Of a stretch of 64,000 bases of DNA, positions 27,060 to 35,165 are shown in pieces (the stretch's first letter is position 1; the number at the start of each line of letters is the position of its first letter). Source of the DNA: Pandoraea vervacti (GTDB lineage: Bacteria; Pseudomonadota; Gammaproteobacteria; Burkholderiales; Burkholderiaceae); assembly GCF_000934605.2 (NCBI RefSeq), contig NZ_CP010897.2:2790001-2854000 (forward strand), written 5' to 3'. The notes below the pieces were generated by a model. The model was given only the letters and a program-made list of their open reading frames with translations, ran no database searches and was not told the origin of the DNA. The translations under genes were made by a program, and so were the position numbers.

Positions 27060-28084
27060 AGGAACTGCATCGCAAGCGCGTTCTGGTGACAGGAGGTGCG
27101 GGATTTCTGGGGTCGCATCTGTGCGAACGGCTCGTGCTCGCCGGTCACGACGTGTTATGTGTCGACAACTTCTACACCGGCGTGAAGGACAACATTGCGC
27201 ATCTGCTCGACGCCGGCAACTTCGAATTGATGCGACATGACGTCACCTTCCCGCTGTACGTGGAAGTCGACGAGATCTACAACCTCGCGTGTCCCGCGTC
27301 GCCGGTCCACTACCAGCGCGACCCCGTACAGACCACCAAGACCAGCGTGCATGGCGCGATCAACATGCTGGGGCTCGCCAAGCGTACCGGCGCGCGTATT
27401 CTTCAAGCATCGACGAGCGAAGTCTATGGCGACCCGGGCGTGCATCCGCAGGCCGAGTCGTACTGGGGCAATGTGAATCCCATCGGTCTGCGAGCGTGTT
27501 ACGACGAAGGCAAGCGGTGCGCGGAGACCCTGTTCGTCAACTATCACCGGCAACATGGCGTGGCCACGCGGATTGCCCGTATTTTCAACACGTACGGGCC
27601 GCGCATGCATCCGTTGGACGGACGAGTGATTTCGAACCTGATGACACAGGCGCTGCGCGACGAGCCGTTGACCGTATACGGCGACGGTTCGCAAACACGG
27701 GCGCTGTGCTATGTCGACGATCTCGTCGACGGACTGATTCGGCTCATGACGTCCGATGTACCGCCGGAGGTGCCTGTCAATCTCGGCAGCGACCATGAAC
27801 TGTCCATGCTGGACGTCGCACGCGAGGTGCTTCGGGCCACCGGTTCGACAGCCACCGTCGAGTTCCGGGCGCTGCCCTCCGACGATCCGCAACGCCGCTG
27901 CCCCGACTTGACGGCCGCGCGCAAGCATCTGGGTTGGGCGCCGTCGACTTCGCTCGCCGACGGCCTCGCGCACACGGTTCGCTACTTCTCCCAGCGGCTC
28001 GCAATGCTCTCCCAGGTCTCGCGCATCGACGCGCGGGCGACGCCGACCGCTTCGCTGTCACCGCTGAGCAACGCACCGGTGTAA
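27056..28084 (+). CDS. UDP-glucuronate decarboxylase-type NAD-dependent enzyme (UXS)
   Basis: A 342-aa extended SDR: TGGAGFLGSHLCE nucleotide site, STSEVYGDP, then WGNVNPIGLRACYDEGKR, which holds the YxxxK pair and is the hallmark of UDP-glucuronate decarboxylases (UDP-GlcA to UDP-xylose). GDGSQTRALCYVDDLVDG is also typical. The conserved domain ends near residue 315; the last 27 residues are a low-complexity tail that lies antisense to the end of the ThDP enzyme gene (103 bp of tail-to-tail overlap). AAGGAGAG precedes the start. It is coupled to the GT4 gene. Confidence 0.9.
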   Translation: MKELHRKRVLVTGGAGFLGSHLCERLVLAGHDVLCVDNFYTGVKDNIAHLLDAGNFELMRHDVTFPLYVEVDEIYNLACPASPVHYQRDPVQTTKTSVHGAINMLGLAKRTGARILQASTSEVYGDPGVHPQAESYWGNVNPIGLRACYDEGKRCAETLFVNYHRQHGVATRIARIFNTYGPRMHPLDGRVISNLMTQALRDEPLTVYGDGSQTRALCYVDDLVDGLIRLMTSDVPPEVPVNLGSDHELSMLDVAREVLRATGSTATVEFRALPSDDPQRRCPDLTAARKHLGWAPSTSLADGLAHTVRYFSQRLAMLSQVSRIDARATPTASLSPLSNAPV

Positions 28085-29790
28085 TGCCGGAACATCTGCA
28101 TCGTTATGTGCGGCGGGATCGGCGGCACGTTCGGGTCGGTGACGACATCGAGCACGACCGGGCGATCCGCCGTGAACGCTTCGCGCCATGCCGCGCCGAG
28201 GTCGTTCGGATCTTCGACGCGAATCCCGCCGAGCCCCAACTGGCGCGCGTAGGCGGCATAGTCGAAGGGCGGCAGCGACTGCGACACGGCAAAACGCGGG
28301 TCGCCCTCCTGCGCGCGCTGCTCCCACGTCACCTCGTTGAGATCGCCATTGTTGAGCACCAGCACAGCCAGACGCGGGTCGTCCCATGTCTGCCACAGGT
28401 TCGATAGCGTGATCAGTTCGTTGATGCCGTTCATCTGCATGGCGCCGTCGCCTTCGAGCGCGATGACAACGCGTGTCGGATGCGCCATCTTCGCGGCGAG
28501 TGCATAAGGCATGGCGGCCCCCATCGACGCGAGTCCGCCGGAGAGCGACCCCATCATGCCCTCCCTCAACTGCACGTCGCGTGCATACCAGTTGGCCGCA
28601 GTGCCCGAGTCGGCCGTGACGATGGCGTTATCGGGCAACTGTTGCGAGAGCTCGCGAAACACCCGCTGCGGATTGATCGGTCGGGCATCCGATGCCGCGC
28701 GTCGGTCCATGACGCGCCACCAGCGGGCAACACGCTCCTGTATCTGCTGCCGCCAGTCGTCGTTGTGCCGCACGTGAAGCCGGGGGAGCAACGCTTCGAG
28801 CGTCGCGCGTGCATCGCCGACCATCGCCACATCCATCGGGTATCGCAAGCTCAGCATGCGTGGGTCGATATCGATCTGTACCCCGCGCGCCTGCCCCTCC
28901 TCGGGCAGGAACTCGGCATACGGAAACGCCGAACCGATCATCAGCAGCGTGTCGCATTCGTTCATCAACTCCCAGCTCGGCTGCGTGCCCAGCAAGCCGA
29001 TCGCGCCGGTTACCCACGGCAAGGTGTCGGGAATGACAGCTTTGCCGAGCAGTGCCTTTGCCACGCCCGCCTCCAACCGGTTCGCCACGTCGATGACGCG
29101 CGCGCCCGCGCCCAGCGCGCCGGCGCCCACGAGCATGGCAACCCGGTTGCCCGCGTTGAGGACTTCGGCGGCGGCATCCAGTTCGTCGTCCGACGGCACG
29201 ATGTGGCGCGGCCCAAGCCTCACGCCGTCGCGAATGGCGCCGCTTCGCACCGTGCCGTGAACGCGTGGCGGGACATCGACCGCCGGAAGATCCTGTACAT
29301 CGTTCGGGACGATGACGCACGTCACGGTGCGCTGGTCGTGTGCGATACGCATGGCGCGGTCGATGACATGGCGCGCCTGTGCGGGTGTGACGATCTCCTG
29401 CACGTATTCGTGCGCCACGTCCTTGAACAGCGCGTGCAGATCGACTTCCTGCTGAAAATCCCCACCCAGGGAGGCGCGCTTTTGCTGTCCGACGATGGCC
29501 ACGACCGGCTGGTGGTCGGCCTTGGCGTCGTACAGCCCGTTGAGCAAATGGATCGCGCCAGGGCCGGATGTCGCCAGACACACGCCGGTCTCGCCCGTGA
29601 ACTTCGCGTGGGCGCAGGCCATGAAGGCGGCCATCTCCTCGTGGCGCACCTGCACGAACGCGGGATCATTCTTCGCGCGACCGAACGCGCCCACAATGCC
29701 GTTGATACCGTCGCCCGGATAGCCGAACACTCGCTGTACGCCCCACAAGCGGAGTCGCTCAAGCAGAAAATCTCCCACACGCTGTGACAT
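27982..29790 (-). CDS. ThDP-dependent enzyme, pyruvate oxidase/acetolactate synthase family
   Basis: A 602-aa three-domain ThDP enzyme close to PoxB. The PYR domain has FGYPGDGINGIVGAFG and the catalytic glutamate in RHEEMAAFMACAHAKFTG; the PP domain has the GDG...N cofactor motif (GDGAMQMNGINELITLSN). PoxB-type enzymes decarboxylate pyruvate to acetate at the membrane with FAD; acetolactate or other 2-oxoacid activity cannot be excluded. GGGAGG lies upstream of the start at 29790, and a sigma-54-like element 32 bp further. The 3' end overlaps the UXS gene on the other strand. Confidence 0.85.
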   Translation of the reverse strand: MSQRVGDFLLERLRLWGVQRVFGYPGDGINGIVGAFGRAKNDPAFVQVRHEEMAAFMACAHAKFTGETGVCLATSGPGAIHLLNGLYDAKADHQPVVAIVGQQKRASLGGDFQQEVDLHALFKDVAHEYVQEIVTPAQARHVIDRAMRIAHDQRTVTCVIVPNDVQDLPAVDVPPRVHGTVRSGAIRDGVRLGPRHIVPSDDELDAAAEVLNAGNRVAMLVGAGALGAGARVIDVANRLEAGVAKALLGKAVIPDTLPWVTGAIGLLGTQPSWELMNECDTLLMIGSAFPYAEFLPEEGQARGVQIDIDPRMLSLRYPMDVAMVGDARATLEALLPRLHVRHNDDWRQQIQERVARWWRVMDRRAASDARPINPQRVFRELSQQLPDNAIVTADSGTAANWYARDVQLREGMMGSLSGGLASMGAAMPYALAAKMAHPTRVVIALEGDGAMQMNGINELITLSNLWQTWDDPRLAVLVLNNGDLNEVTWEQRAQEGDPRFAVSQSLPPFDYAAYARQLGLGGIRVEDPNDLGAAWREAFTADRPVVLDVVTDPNVPPIPPHITMQMFRHYTGALLSGDSEAVGVARASMRETWESIASRWEK

Positions 29791-29821
29791 GACAATGTCC
29801 TCCCGGTAAATACCTGATTAG

Positions 29822-29837
29822 CGCAAGGTTCGTGCCG
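29822..29837 (-). promoter_or_regulatory. Putative sigma-54 promoter of the ThDP enzyme gene
   Basis: On the reverse strand CGGCACGAACCTTGCG keeps GGCACG-N4-TTGC exactly; only the outer bases differ from consensus. The expected start is near 29810, 20 nt before the ATG. A perfect 12-bp palindrome CCGACGCGTCGG lies about 100 bp upstream (29932-29943) and could be an activator site. Confidence 0.7.
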
Positions 29838-30022
29838 CATTCGGGTGTTTTCCGAGGAATGACCTTGACGGGACCACTGGAGGGCGGGAGGCGCACCGAG
29901 GCAGATCGAGGCGGATCCGATGCGTGTCTCGCCGACGCGTCGGACGGCTATCGGGTAATTTTCACAGTGGGGTTGAAAAAACGGCATGCCGGGACGGCCC
30001 TGGTCGAGCGTTCGCCCTTCCC

Positions 30023-31744
30023 TTAGCGCGAGGTCAGCGTAAGTATCTGACGCGCCAGCGAACGCAACTCGACAGGCTTGGCGACATAGGCTCCGAACCC
30101 TTCGGAAAGCGCCTGCCGACGCAGCGCGTTGTCAGCGTGTGCGGTCACCGCGACCAGCGGCACGTCGGGCTGACTGCCCCGGGCGGCGAAAACCTCGCGC
30201 AACTGCCGTGCGAGCCAGAACCCGTCTCCGTCCGGCATCGCCAGATCCGACAGTACGACGGACGGCATGGACTCGTGCAAGGCAGCCAGCGCTTCCTGTC
30301 CACTGCCGACTTCGCGCACCTCGGCGCCGAGAGTGCGCAAGGCGGCGGCCAGACTCTCGCGCGACGGATCGTCGTCGTCGACCAGCAGGATGCGCTGTCC
30401 CTGAAGTACCGTCGACGGGTGCGTCGGCACGACGCGTGCATCCGGTGAAAGCAAGTTTGTGGCAGGTCTGTCGTATGGCAAACGTACGGTAAAGCGACTG
30501 CCGGTGCCGACACCGCGACTGGCCACCTCCACACTGCCGCCATGCAATTCCGCGATGTGCCGGACGATCGAAAGCCCCAGTCCCAGTCCGCGACGCGGGG
30601 ACACCGGTGCATCCGACTCGCGCCGGAAAGCGTCAAAGACATGCGGCAGGAATTCGGGCGCGATGCCCTGCCCCGAATCGATAACGGACAGACGCAGCCA
30701 TCGGGCGTCCTGCTCAAGCGACACCTCCACGTGTCCGCCGCGCGGCGTGAACTTGATGGCGTTCGACACCAGATTCGTGAGCATCTGCCGCAGCCGCTCG
30801 CCGTCGGCCAGCAACATGCCGGTCGGCGCCGACATGCTCGATGTGAGCGTGACCCCTTCGGTGTTCGCCATGGTCTGCATCGTCACCGTGACGTCATGCA
30901 CGATACGCTCCAGGTCGACCAGCGCGCGCTCCAGCCGCAGTTTTCCGGTAGCGAGCGACGAGACGTCCAGAATGTCGTCGACCATGTGCGCCAACGAGCG
31001 TGCGCTGCGGTCGATCGCGTCGACGGCCTGCGACTGCATGGTCTGCCCCGACGGGTGCCGAAGCACCTCCACCCACCCGTAGATGGCATTGAGCGGCGTT
31101 CTCAACTCGTGTGAAACTGTTGCGAGCAACTCATCTTTCATGCGATTGGATGTATCGGCCTGATCACGTTCGTCGCGCGCGCCGCGCAGCGATTGGCGAA
31201 TGCGGCGATTGTCGAGATGTCGGGAACCTTCGTCACGCATGAGGACCGTCGCGCCGACACATTGGCCCGCGCTGTCGCGCAAGGGCGCGCTGGAGAACGT
31301 CGCACGAAACGGCCGCCCGTCGGCACGCAGACATACGACATCGACTGCCGTCGCACGCGCAGCTTCGGCACTTTGCGGCAGGCGCAACGGGTGCTTTCTG
31401 AGCCAGTGTCGCGCAATGAACCGTGTCGCGACCTGTCCTACGGCCTGATCCGACGATACCCCGAACATGCGCTCGGCAGCCGGATTCCAGTGAGTGATGC
31501 GAAGCTCGGCATCGACGCTCAACGTTGCATTGGGCATGGCATCGAGCACACGCTGGGCCGCACGCGCACTACCGGTGCGGTGGGTCCAGCACGCGGCCAG
31601 CGCGATCACCGGCACGTAGATGAGCCCGGTGAGTTCAGCGACGCCAGGCGGCGTGCGGGTCCTCAGAACGAGATCGATCGCCAAGGCCGCCACCGTGACC
31701 CCGATGAGCGCCGCCCCGCGTCCGGCACGAAACTTGCTGCTCAT
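30023..31744 (-). CDS. Hybrid sensor histidine kinase (PAS-HisKA-HATPase-REC)
   Basis: A 573-aa kinase from the ATG at 31744. Order: one or two N-terminal membrane helices (about 12-52), a PAS domain (about 62-170, HWNPAAERMFGVS), HisKA with His212 in LATVSHELRTPLNAIYG, a complete HATPase (NLVSNAIKFTP, DSGQGIAPEF, GLGLGLSIV), then a receiver with Asp500 in VVLSDLAMPDGDG and the conserved VAKPV lysine. There is no output domain, so phosphate probably passes to a separate regulator. The REC-AAA+ protein at 33550 is the obvious candidate but is not adjacent. A GTG start at 31789 would overlap the divergent PIG-L gene and lacks support. Confidence 0.9.
   Translation of the reverse strand: MSSKFRAGRGAALIGVTVAALAIDLVLRTRTPPGVAELTGLIYVPVIALAACWTHRTGSARAAQRVLDAMPNATLSVDAELRITHWNPAAERMFGVSSDQAVGQVATRFIARHWLRKHPLRLPQSAEAARATAVDVVCLRADGRPFRATFSSAPLRDSAGQCVGATVLMRDEGSRHLDNRRIRQSLRGARDERDQADTSNRMKDELLATVSHELRTPLNAIYGWVEVLRHPSGQTMQSQAVDAIDRSARSLAHMVDDILDVSSLATGKLRLERALVDLERIVHDVTVTMQTMANTEGVTLTSSMSAPTGMLLADGERLRQMLTNLVSNAIKFTPRGGHVEVSLEQDARWLRLSVIDSGQGIAPEFLPHVFDAFRRESDAPVSPRRGLGLGLSIVRHIAELHGGSVEVASRGVGTGSRFTVRLPYDRPATNLLSPDARVVPTHPSTVLQGQRILLVDDDDPSRESLAAALRTLGAEVREVGSGQEALAALHESMPSVVLSDLAMPDGDGFWLARQLREVFAARGSQPDVPLVAVTAHADNALRRQALSEGFGAYVAKPVELRSLARQILTLTSR
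31723..31738 (+). promoter_or_regulatory. Putative sigma-54 promoter of the PIG-L/GT2 operon
   Basis: CGGCACGAAACTTGCT differs from the consensus only in the first base. It sits inside the first codons of the divergent kinase gene, with an expected start near 31750, just before the PIG-L ATG at 31774. Confidence 0.7.
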
Positions 31745-31773
31745 GACGGCCACCGCATTGATCGAGGACGCAA

Positions 31774-32571
31774 ATGATGCAACGCCCACCTCCCGAAGCT
31801 TGGGACACGTCGAACTGGCTGGTGATATCGCCCCATCTCGACGATGCCGTTTTCAGCTGCGGACGGCTCCTTGCCGCCGCGCCCGGCGCCATCGTCGTCA
31901 CCGTCTTCGCGGGTATTCCGCCAGACGATGTCGCAGCGCCGCCGTGGGACGAAGCCGCGGGCTTCGCGTCGGCGAATGCCGCCATGCAGGCGCGGCGCGC
32001 CGAGGACCTCACCGCGCTCGGTATGCTCGGCGCCGAACCTCTGTGGCTGCCGTTTCTCGACAGGCAGTATGTCGAAGGCAATACGGCGCAAGCCATTGCC
32101 ACGGCGCTTGGCGCCGTCGTCGACCAATATCCGCAGCGCCGCGTGCTCAGTCCGCTCGGGTTGTTTCACAGCGATCATGCGCTCGTATTCGATGCCGTCT
32201 GGACAATGCTCCACGAGCGAACTCATGCCCTCGTCGGTGCGGCCGGTGCAGCCGGTGAGGATACCGAGCCCGAGTCCGGCATGACGGACCTCGCGCGTTG
32301 GTGGTTTTACGAGGACATGCCATACCGACGCCTGAGCGGACTCGTCGGCGCGCGCATTGCCGCGTGGCGAGCGCAAGGGTACACGGCCGGGCGCGTCGAG
32401 CCCGTGCCTGCCGAGACTGCCGATGGCGCCGATGCCGAGTGCGCCGCGCGCAAGGTCCGGGCCATGGAGGCATACGAGAGCCAGTTGAGGCTGCTCGCGC
32501 CCGAGGCGTTGATCGAACTGAATACTTCCGAGAGTTATTGGCAACTGCAATGGTCTCCTGTATCTCGCTAA
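31774..32571 (+). CDS. PIG-L family deacetylase
   Basis: A 265-aa LmbE/PIG-L zinc hydrolase, a family that removes N-acetyl groups from GlcNAc-containing lipids or small molecules. The metal site SPHLDDAVFSCG corresponds to the AHPDDE motif (the usual last Glu/Asp position is Ala-Val here), with the third ligand in GLFHSDHALVFD. A GAAGAAGED stretch is coded by a short 9-bp repeat. GAGGA precedes the start. It overlaps the next GT2 gene by 22 nt. The context suggests it trims an amino sugar of the glycan made by nearby genes. Confidence 0.85.
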   Translation: MMQRPPPEAWDTSNWLVISPHLDDAVFSCGRLLAAAPGAIVVTVFAGIPPDDVAAPPWDEAAGFASANAAMQARRAEDLTALGMLGAEPLWLPFLDRQYVEGNTAQAIATALGAVVDQYPQRRVLSPLGLFHSDHALVFDAVWTMLHERTHALVGAAGAAGEDTEPESGMTDLARWWFYEDMPYRRLSGLVGARIAAWRAQGYTAGRVEPVPAETADGADAECAARKVRAMEAYESQLRLLAPEALIELNTSESYWQLQWSPVSR

Positions 32572-33494
32572 GTGCATCTCCCGCCCGAGTCGTGGTGCGG
32601 CGAGATCCTCGTCTCACCGTCGTGGTGTTGTCCCATCGGCGTCCGTTCGAACTGCGACGCACGCTGCGAAGGCTCGTCGCGCTGCCGGAGCGCCCGGCCA
32701 TCATCGTCGTCGATAACGGCTCCGAACGCGCGCTGGCGGACATGGTTCGGGAACAGTTCCCGGACGTGACATTGCTGCGCTCTGCAACGAATCTCGGTGC
32801 GTGCGCGCGTAACATCGGCGTACGCCATGCGCGAACGCCTTACGTCGCGTTTTGCGACGACGATACGTGGTGGGAACCGGGCTCGCTGTGTCTCGCCGCC
32901 GACCTGCTCGATAAACATACGCACATCGGTGCGCTGACGGCCCGCGTGCTCGTCGGCGTCGAGCGTCATGAGGACACCACCAGCAAGATCATGCGCCACA
33001 GCCCGCTCGAGACCTTCTCCAGGCAACCCGGCCCGACGATTCTGGGCATGCTTGCAGGCGCTACTGTCTTTCGCAGATCCGCCTTCGTGGCCGCTGGCGG
33101 ATACCATCCGCGCTTCTTTCTCGGCGGCGAGGAAGCGCTGCTCGCGCTGGACATCGCCGCGCGCGGCTGGACGCTCGTCTACAGTGACCAGTTGACCGTT
33201 CATCACTATCCCTCGCTCGTGCGCGACACCGTCGCCCGGCGTGCCACGCTCGCTCGCAACGCGATCTGGACGGCGTGGTTGCGCTTTCCGCTGTGCGCCG
33301 CGTTGCAACAAACCTGGCGACACGCGCCGAACGTCTGGCGCGAAGCCGGCGGCATCGTCGGCTGGGCCCATACACTGCGCGGCCTCTCATGGATTCTGCG
33401 CGAGCGCAGCGTCATTCCACGGCGCGTGGAAGCGATGCGCCAGCGTGTGGAAGCTGCGGAACTCGACCCAGCGCTGGCGGGCGCGGGGGAGTAG
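32550..33494 (+). CDS. GT2-family glycosyltransferase
   Basis: A 314-aa GT-A type inverting transferase: LTVVVLSHRRPFELRRTLR opens the nucleotide-binding fold, VDNGS is the first acidic pocket, and AFCDDDTWWEPGS contains the DxD metal site. EEALLALDIAARGW and the following VHHYPS fit the acceptor half. The ATG at 32550 lies inside the end of the PIG-L gene; the longer open frame upstream is antisense-like sequence. Donor and acceptor unknown. It converges on the response-regulator gene with a 55-bp gap. Confidence 0.87.
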   Translation: MVSCISLSASPARVVVRRDPRLTVVVLSHRRPFELRRTLRRLVALPERPAIIVVDNGSERALADMVREQFPDVTLLRSATNLGACARNIGVRHARTPYVAFCDDDTWWEPGSLCLAADLLDKHTHIGALTARVLVGVERHEDTTSKIMRHSPLETFSRQPGPTILGMLAGATVFRRSAFVAAGGYHPRFFLGGEEALLALDIAARGWTLVYSDQLTVHHYPSLVRDTVARRATLARNAIWTAWLRFPLCAALQQTWRHAPNVWREAGGIVGWAHTLRGLSWILRERSVIPRRVEAMRQRVEAAELDPALAGAGE

Positions 33495-33549
33495 CGCGGT
33501 GAATTCGCGAACGATGTTGGCCGGGATCTGCTGACACGCGGCTGCCGGG

Positions 33550-34923
33550 TCATCGTGACTGCGCCTTCGGCCCGTCATCCTTGTCGGGGGTCTCGGCCAG
33601 GCGGCTGTACAGCGTCTTCAGGCTGATGTTGAGCATTTCGGCGGCCCTCGCCTTGACGCCGCCGCACCGCGCCAGCGTGCCGAGAATCAGCTGCCTGTCC
33701 ATGTCTTCCAGCGGTGTCTCCAGGGGAACGGTGACGCTGTCGTCGTTGACGATGGCCTCGTCGAGTTCCGCAAGAATCGGCGGCGGCAGTGTCTCGATGA
33801 CATCGCCGTCGTTGAGAATGCGCGCGCGGTGAACGAGATTACGAAGCTCGCGCACGTTGCCCGGCCAGTCGTACTCCCTGAGGGCTTCGAGCGTTGCGTC
33901 GCCAAAGCGCATCTGCCGACCATCGGTTTCGGTCAGCGATGCGAGGAACGACTTGGCCAGCATGGGAATATCGTCGCCGCGCTCGCGCAGGGGCGGCAGC
34001 GTGATGGGAAAGACGTTCAGGCGGTGATAGAGATCGAGACGAAAGCGCCCCTCGCTCACGGCGATTTCCGGATTCACGTTGGTCGCGGCAATGATGCGCA
34101 CGTCCACGTCGATTTCCTGCGTGGATCCGAGACGCGTAAGCCGCCCCGTCTCGAGCACGCGAAGTAGCTTGACCTGCGATTCCGGCGGCATTTCGGTCAC
34201 TTCGTCGAGAAACAGCGTGCCACCGTCTGCACGCTCGAAGAAGCCTTTGTGCTGCCGCTCGGCACCGGTAAAGCTGCCGCGATCGTGGCCGAACATTTCG
34301 CTCTCGACCAGATTGGCCGCAATCGCGCCGCAATTGACTGCCACAAAAGGCCCCTTGCGCCGCAAGCTGAGGTCATGCACCGTCTGCGCCGCGAGTTCCT
34401 TGCCCGTGCCCGACTCGCCCATCAGAAAGACCGACGCTTCGCTCGGTGCAACACGACCGATCGAACGATAGACCGACTGCATGGCGGGCGAACTGCCAAG
34501 CATTCGGCCGAACCGTCCGAGTTCCTGCAACTCGCGCCGCAGCGCAAGAATCTCGCCGCGAAGCTCGTCGGGACGAGGCACGCGCGCGATGATGCTGTTC
34601 AGGCGCTGCATATTGATGGGCTTGACCAGATAATCCGCGGCGCCCCTGCGTAAGGCGTCGATGGCGCTGTCGACACTGGCGTGCCCGGTCATCACCACGA
34701 CCTCGACATTAGCGGCATGCGGAAAATCGCCAAGTAAGTCCAGTCCGTTGCCATCCGGCAGCATGAGATCGGCCAGAATCAGATCGGGCACGCGTCTGGC
34801 GATCTTTTCGCGCGCATGGGCGAGCGTCGACACGGCATCGCACGTCAGTTGCTGCGTCTTCACCAGCGCGCTGAGCATGTCGCGCGTGTCCTGATCATCT
34901 TCAACAACGAGAATGTATGGCAT
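33550..34923 (-). CDS. Sigma-54-dependent response regulator (NtrC type)
   Basis: A 457-aa activator: receiver (about 1-115, Asp52 in LILADLMLPDGNG), AAA+ domain with Walker A GESGTGKE (167-174), the sigma-54 contact loop GSFTGA (214-219), Walker B TLFLDE (234-239), and a Fis-type helix-turn-helix at the end (GGVKARAAEMLNISLKTLYS). It would drive open complexes at -24/-12 promoters when phosphorylated, probably by the hybrid kinase nearby. The start codon is buried in a perfect 9-bp inverted repeat. It diverges from a second activator at 35166. Confidence 0.95.
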   Translation of the reverse strand: MPYILVVEDDQDTRDMLSALVKTQQLTCDAVSTLAHAREKIARRVPDLILADLMLPDGNGLDLLGDFPHAANVEVVVMTGHASVDSAIDALRRGAADYLVKPINMQRLNSIIARVPRPDELRGEILALRRELQELGRFGRMLGSSPAMQSVYRSIGRVAPSEASVFLMGESGTGKELAAQTVHDLSLRRKGPFVAVNCGAIAANLVESEMFGHDRGSFTGAERQHKGFFERADGGTLFLDEVTEMPPESQVKLLRVLETGRLTRLGSTQEIDVDVRIIAATNVNPEIAVSEGRFRLDLYHRLNVFPITLPPLRERGDDIPMLAKSFLASLTETDGRQMRFGDATLEALREYDWPGNVRELRNLVHRARILNDGDVIETLPPPILAELDEAIVNDDSVTVPLETPLEDMDRQLILGTLARCGGVKARAAEMLNISLKTLYSRLAETPDKDDGPKAQSR

Positions 34924-34960
34924 TGCGATGCGCCCCAATAGGATCGTTACGATCGCAATG
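34921..34960 (-). promoter_or_regulatory. Inverted repeat enclosing the start codon of the NtrC-type regulator
   Basis: CATTGCGAT (34921-34929) and ATCGCAATG (34952-34960) are perfect complements. In the regulator mRNA the AUG forms the end of a 9-bp stem and the likely ribosome-binding GGGGCG sits in the 22-nt loop. Inside is a 13-bp dyad GATCGTTACGATC (34942-34954) that could also be a protein operator. Confidence 0.55.
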
Positions 34961-35054
34961 TTCGGACAGCGTTCGAATTCCAAAGGTTGCGCGGGGGTCA
35001 TGCAATGTGGCTATCCGAAAACCCTCAGGTACCCAAACAATCAATCCGACACTG

Positions 35055-35096
35055 CGCTCGATGCGTTACCCTTTATAGAGCGAAAAGCATCGAGCG
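35055..35096. promoter_or_regulatory. Perfect 10-bp inverted repeat between the two activator genes
   Basis: CGCTCGATGC (35055-35064) and GCATCGAGCG (35087-35096) flank a 22-bp AT-richer loop containing TTTATAGAG, which reads TATAAA on the reverse strand and could be a -10 box for the 33550 regulator. Operator or leader hairpin are both possible. Confidence 0.5.
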
Positions 35097-35165
35097 TCTG
35101 TCAGCGCCGTCTTACAGAGCCGGGATTACCGGTCGTTGTCGTCGGGGCAATCAGGGAGAAAATGC

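Noticed and set aside
31745..31789. GTG start extending the hybrid kinase to 31789
   Set aside because: It would overlap the start of the divergent PIG-L gene, and there is no ribosome site; the ATG at 31744 gives a complete protein.
33495..33549. Terminator between the convergent GT2 and regulator genes
   Set aside because: Only a weak CGCG pairing is present, with no stable stem or T-run.
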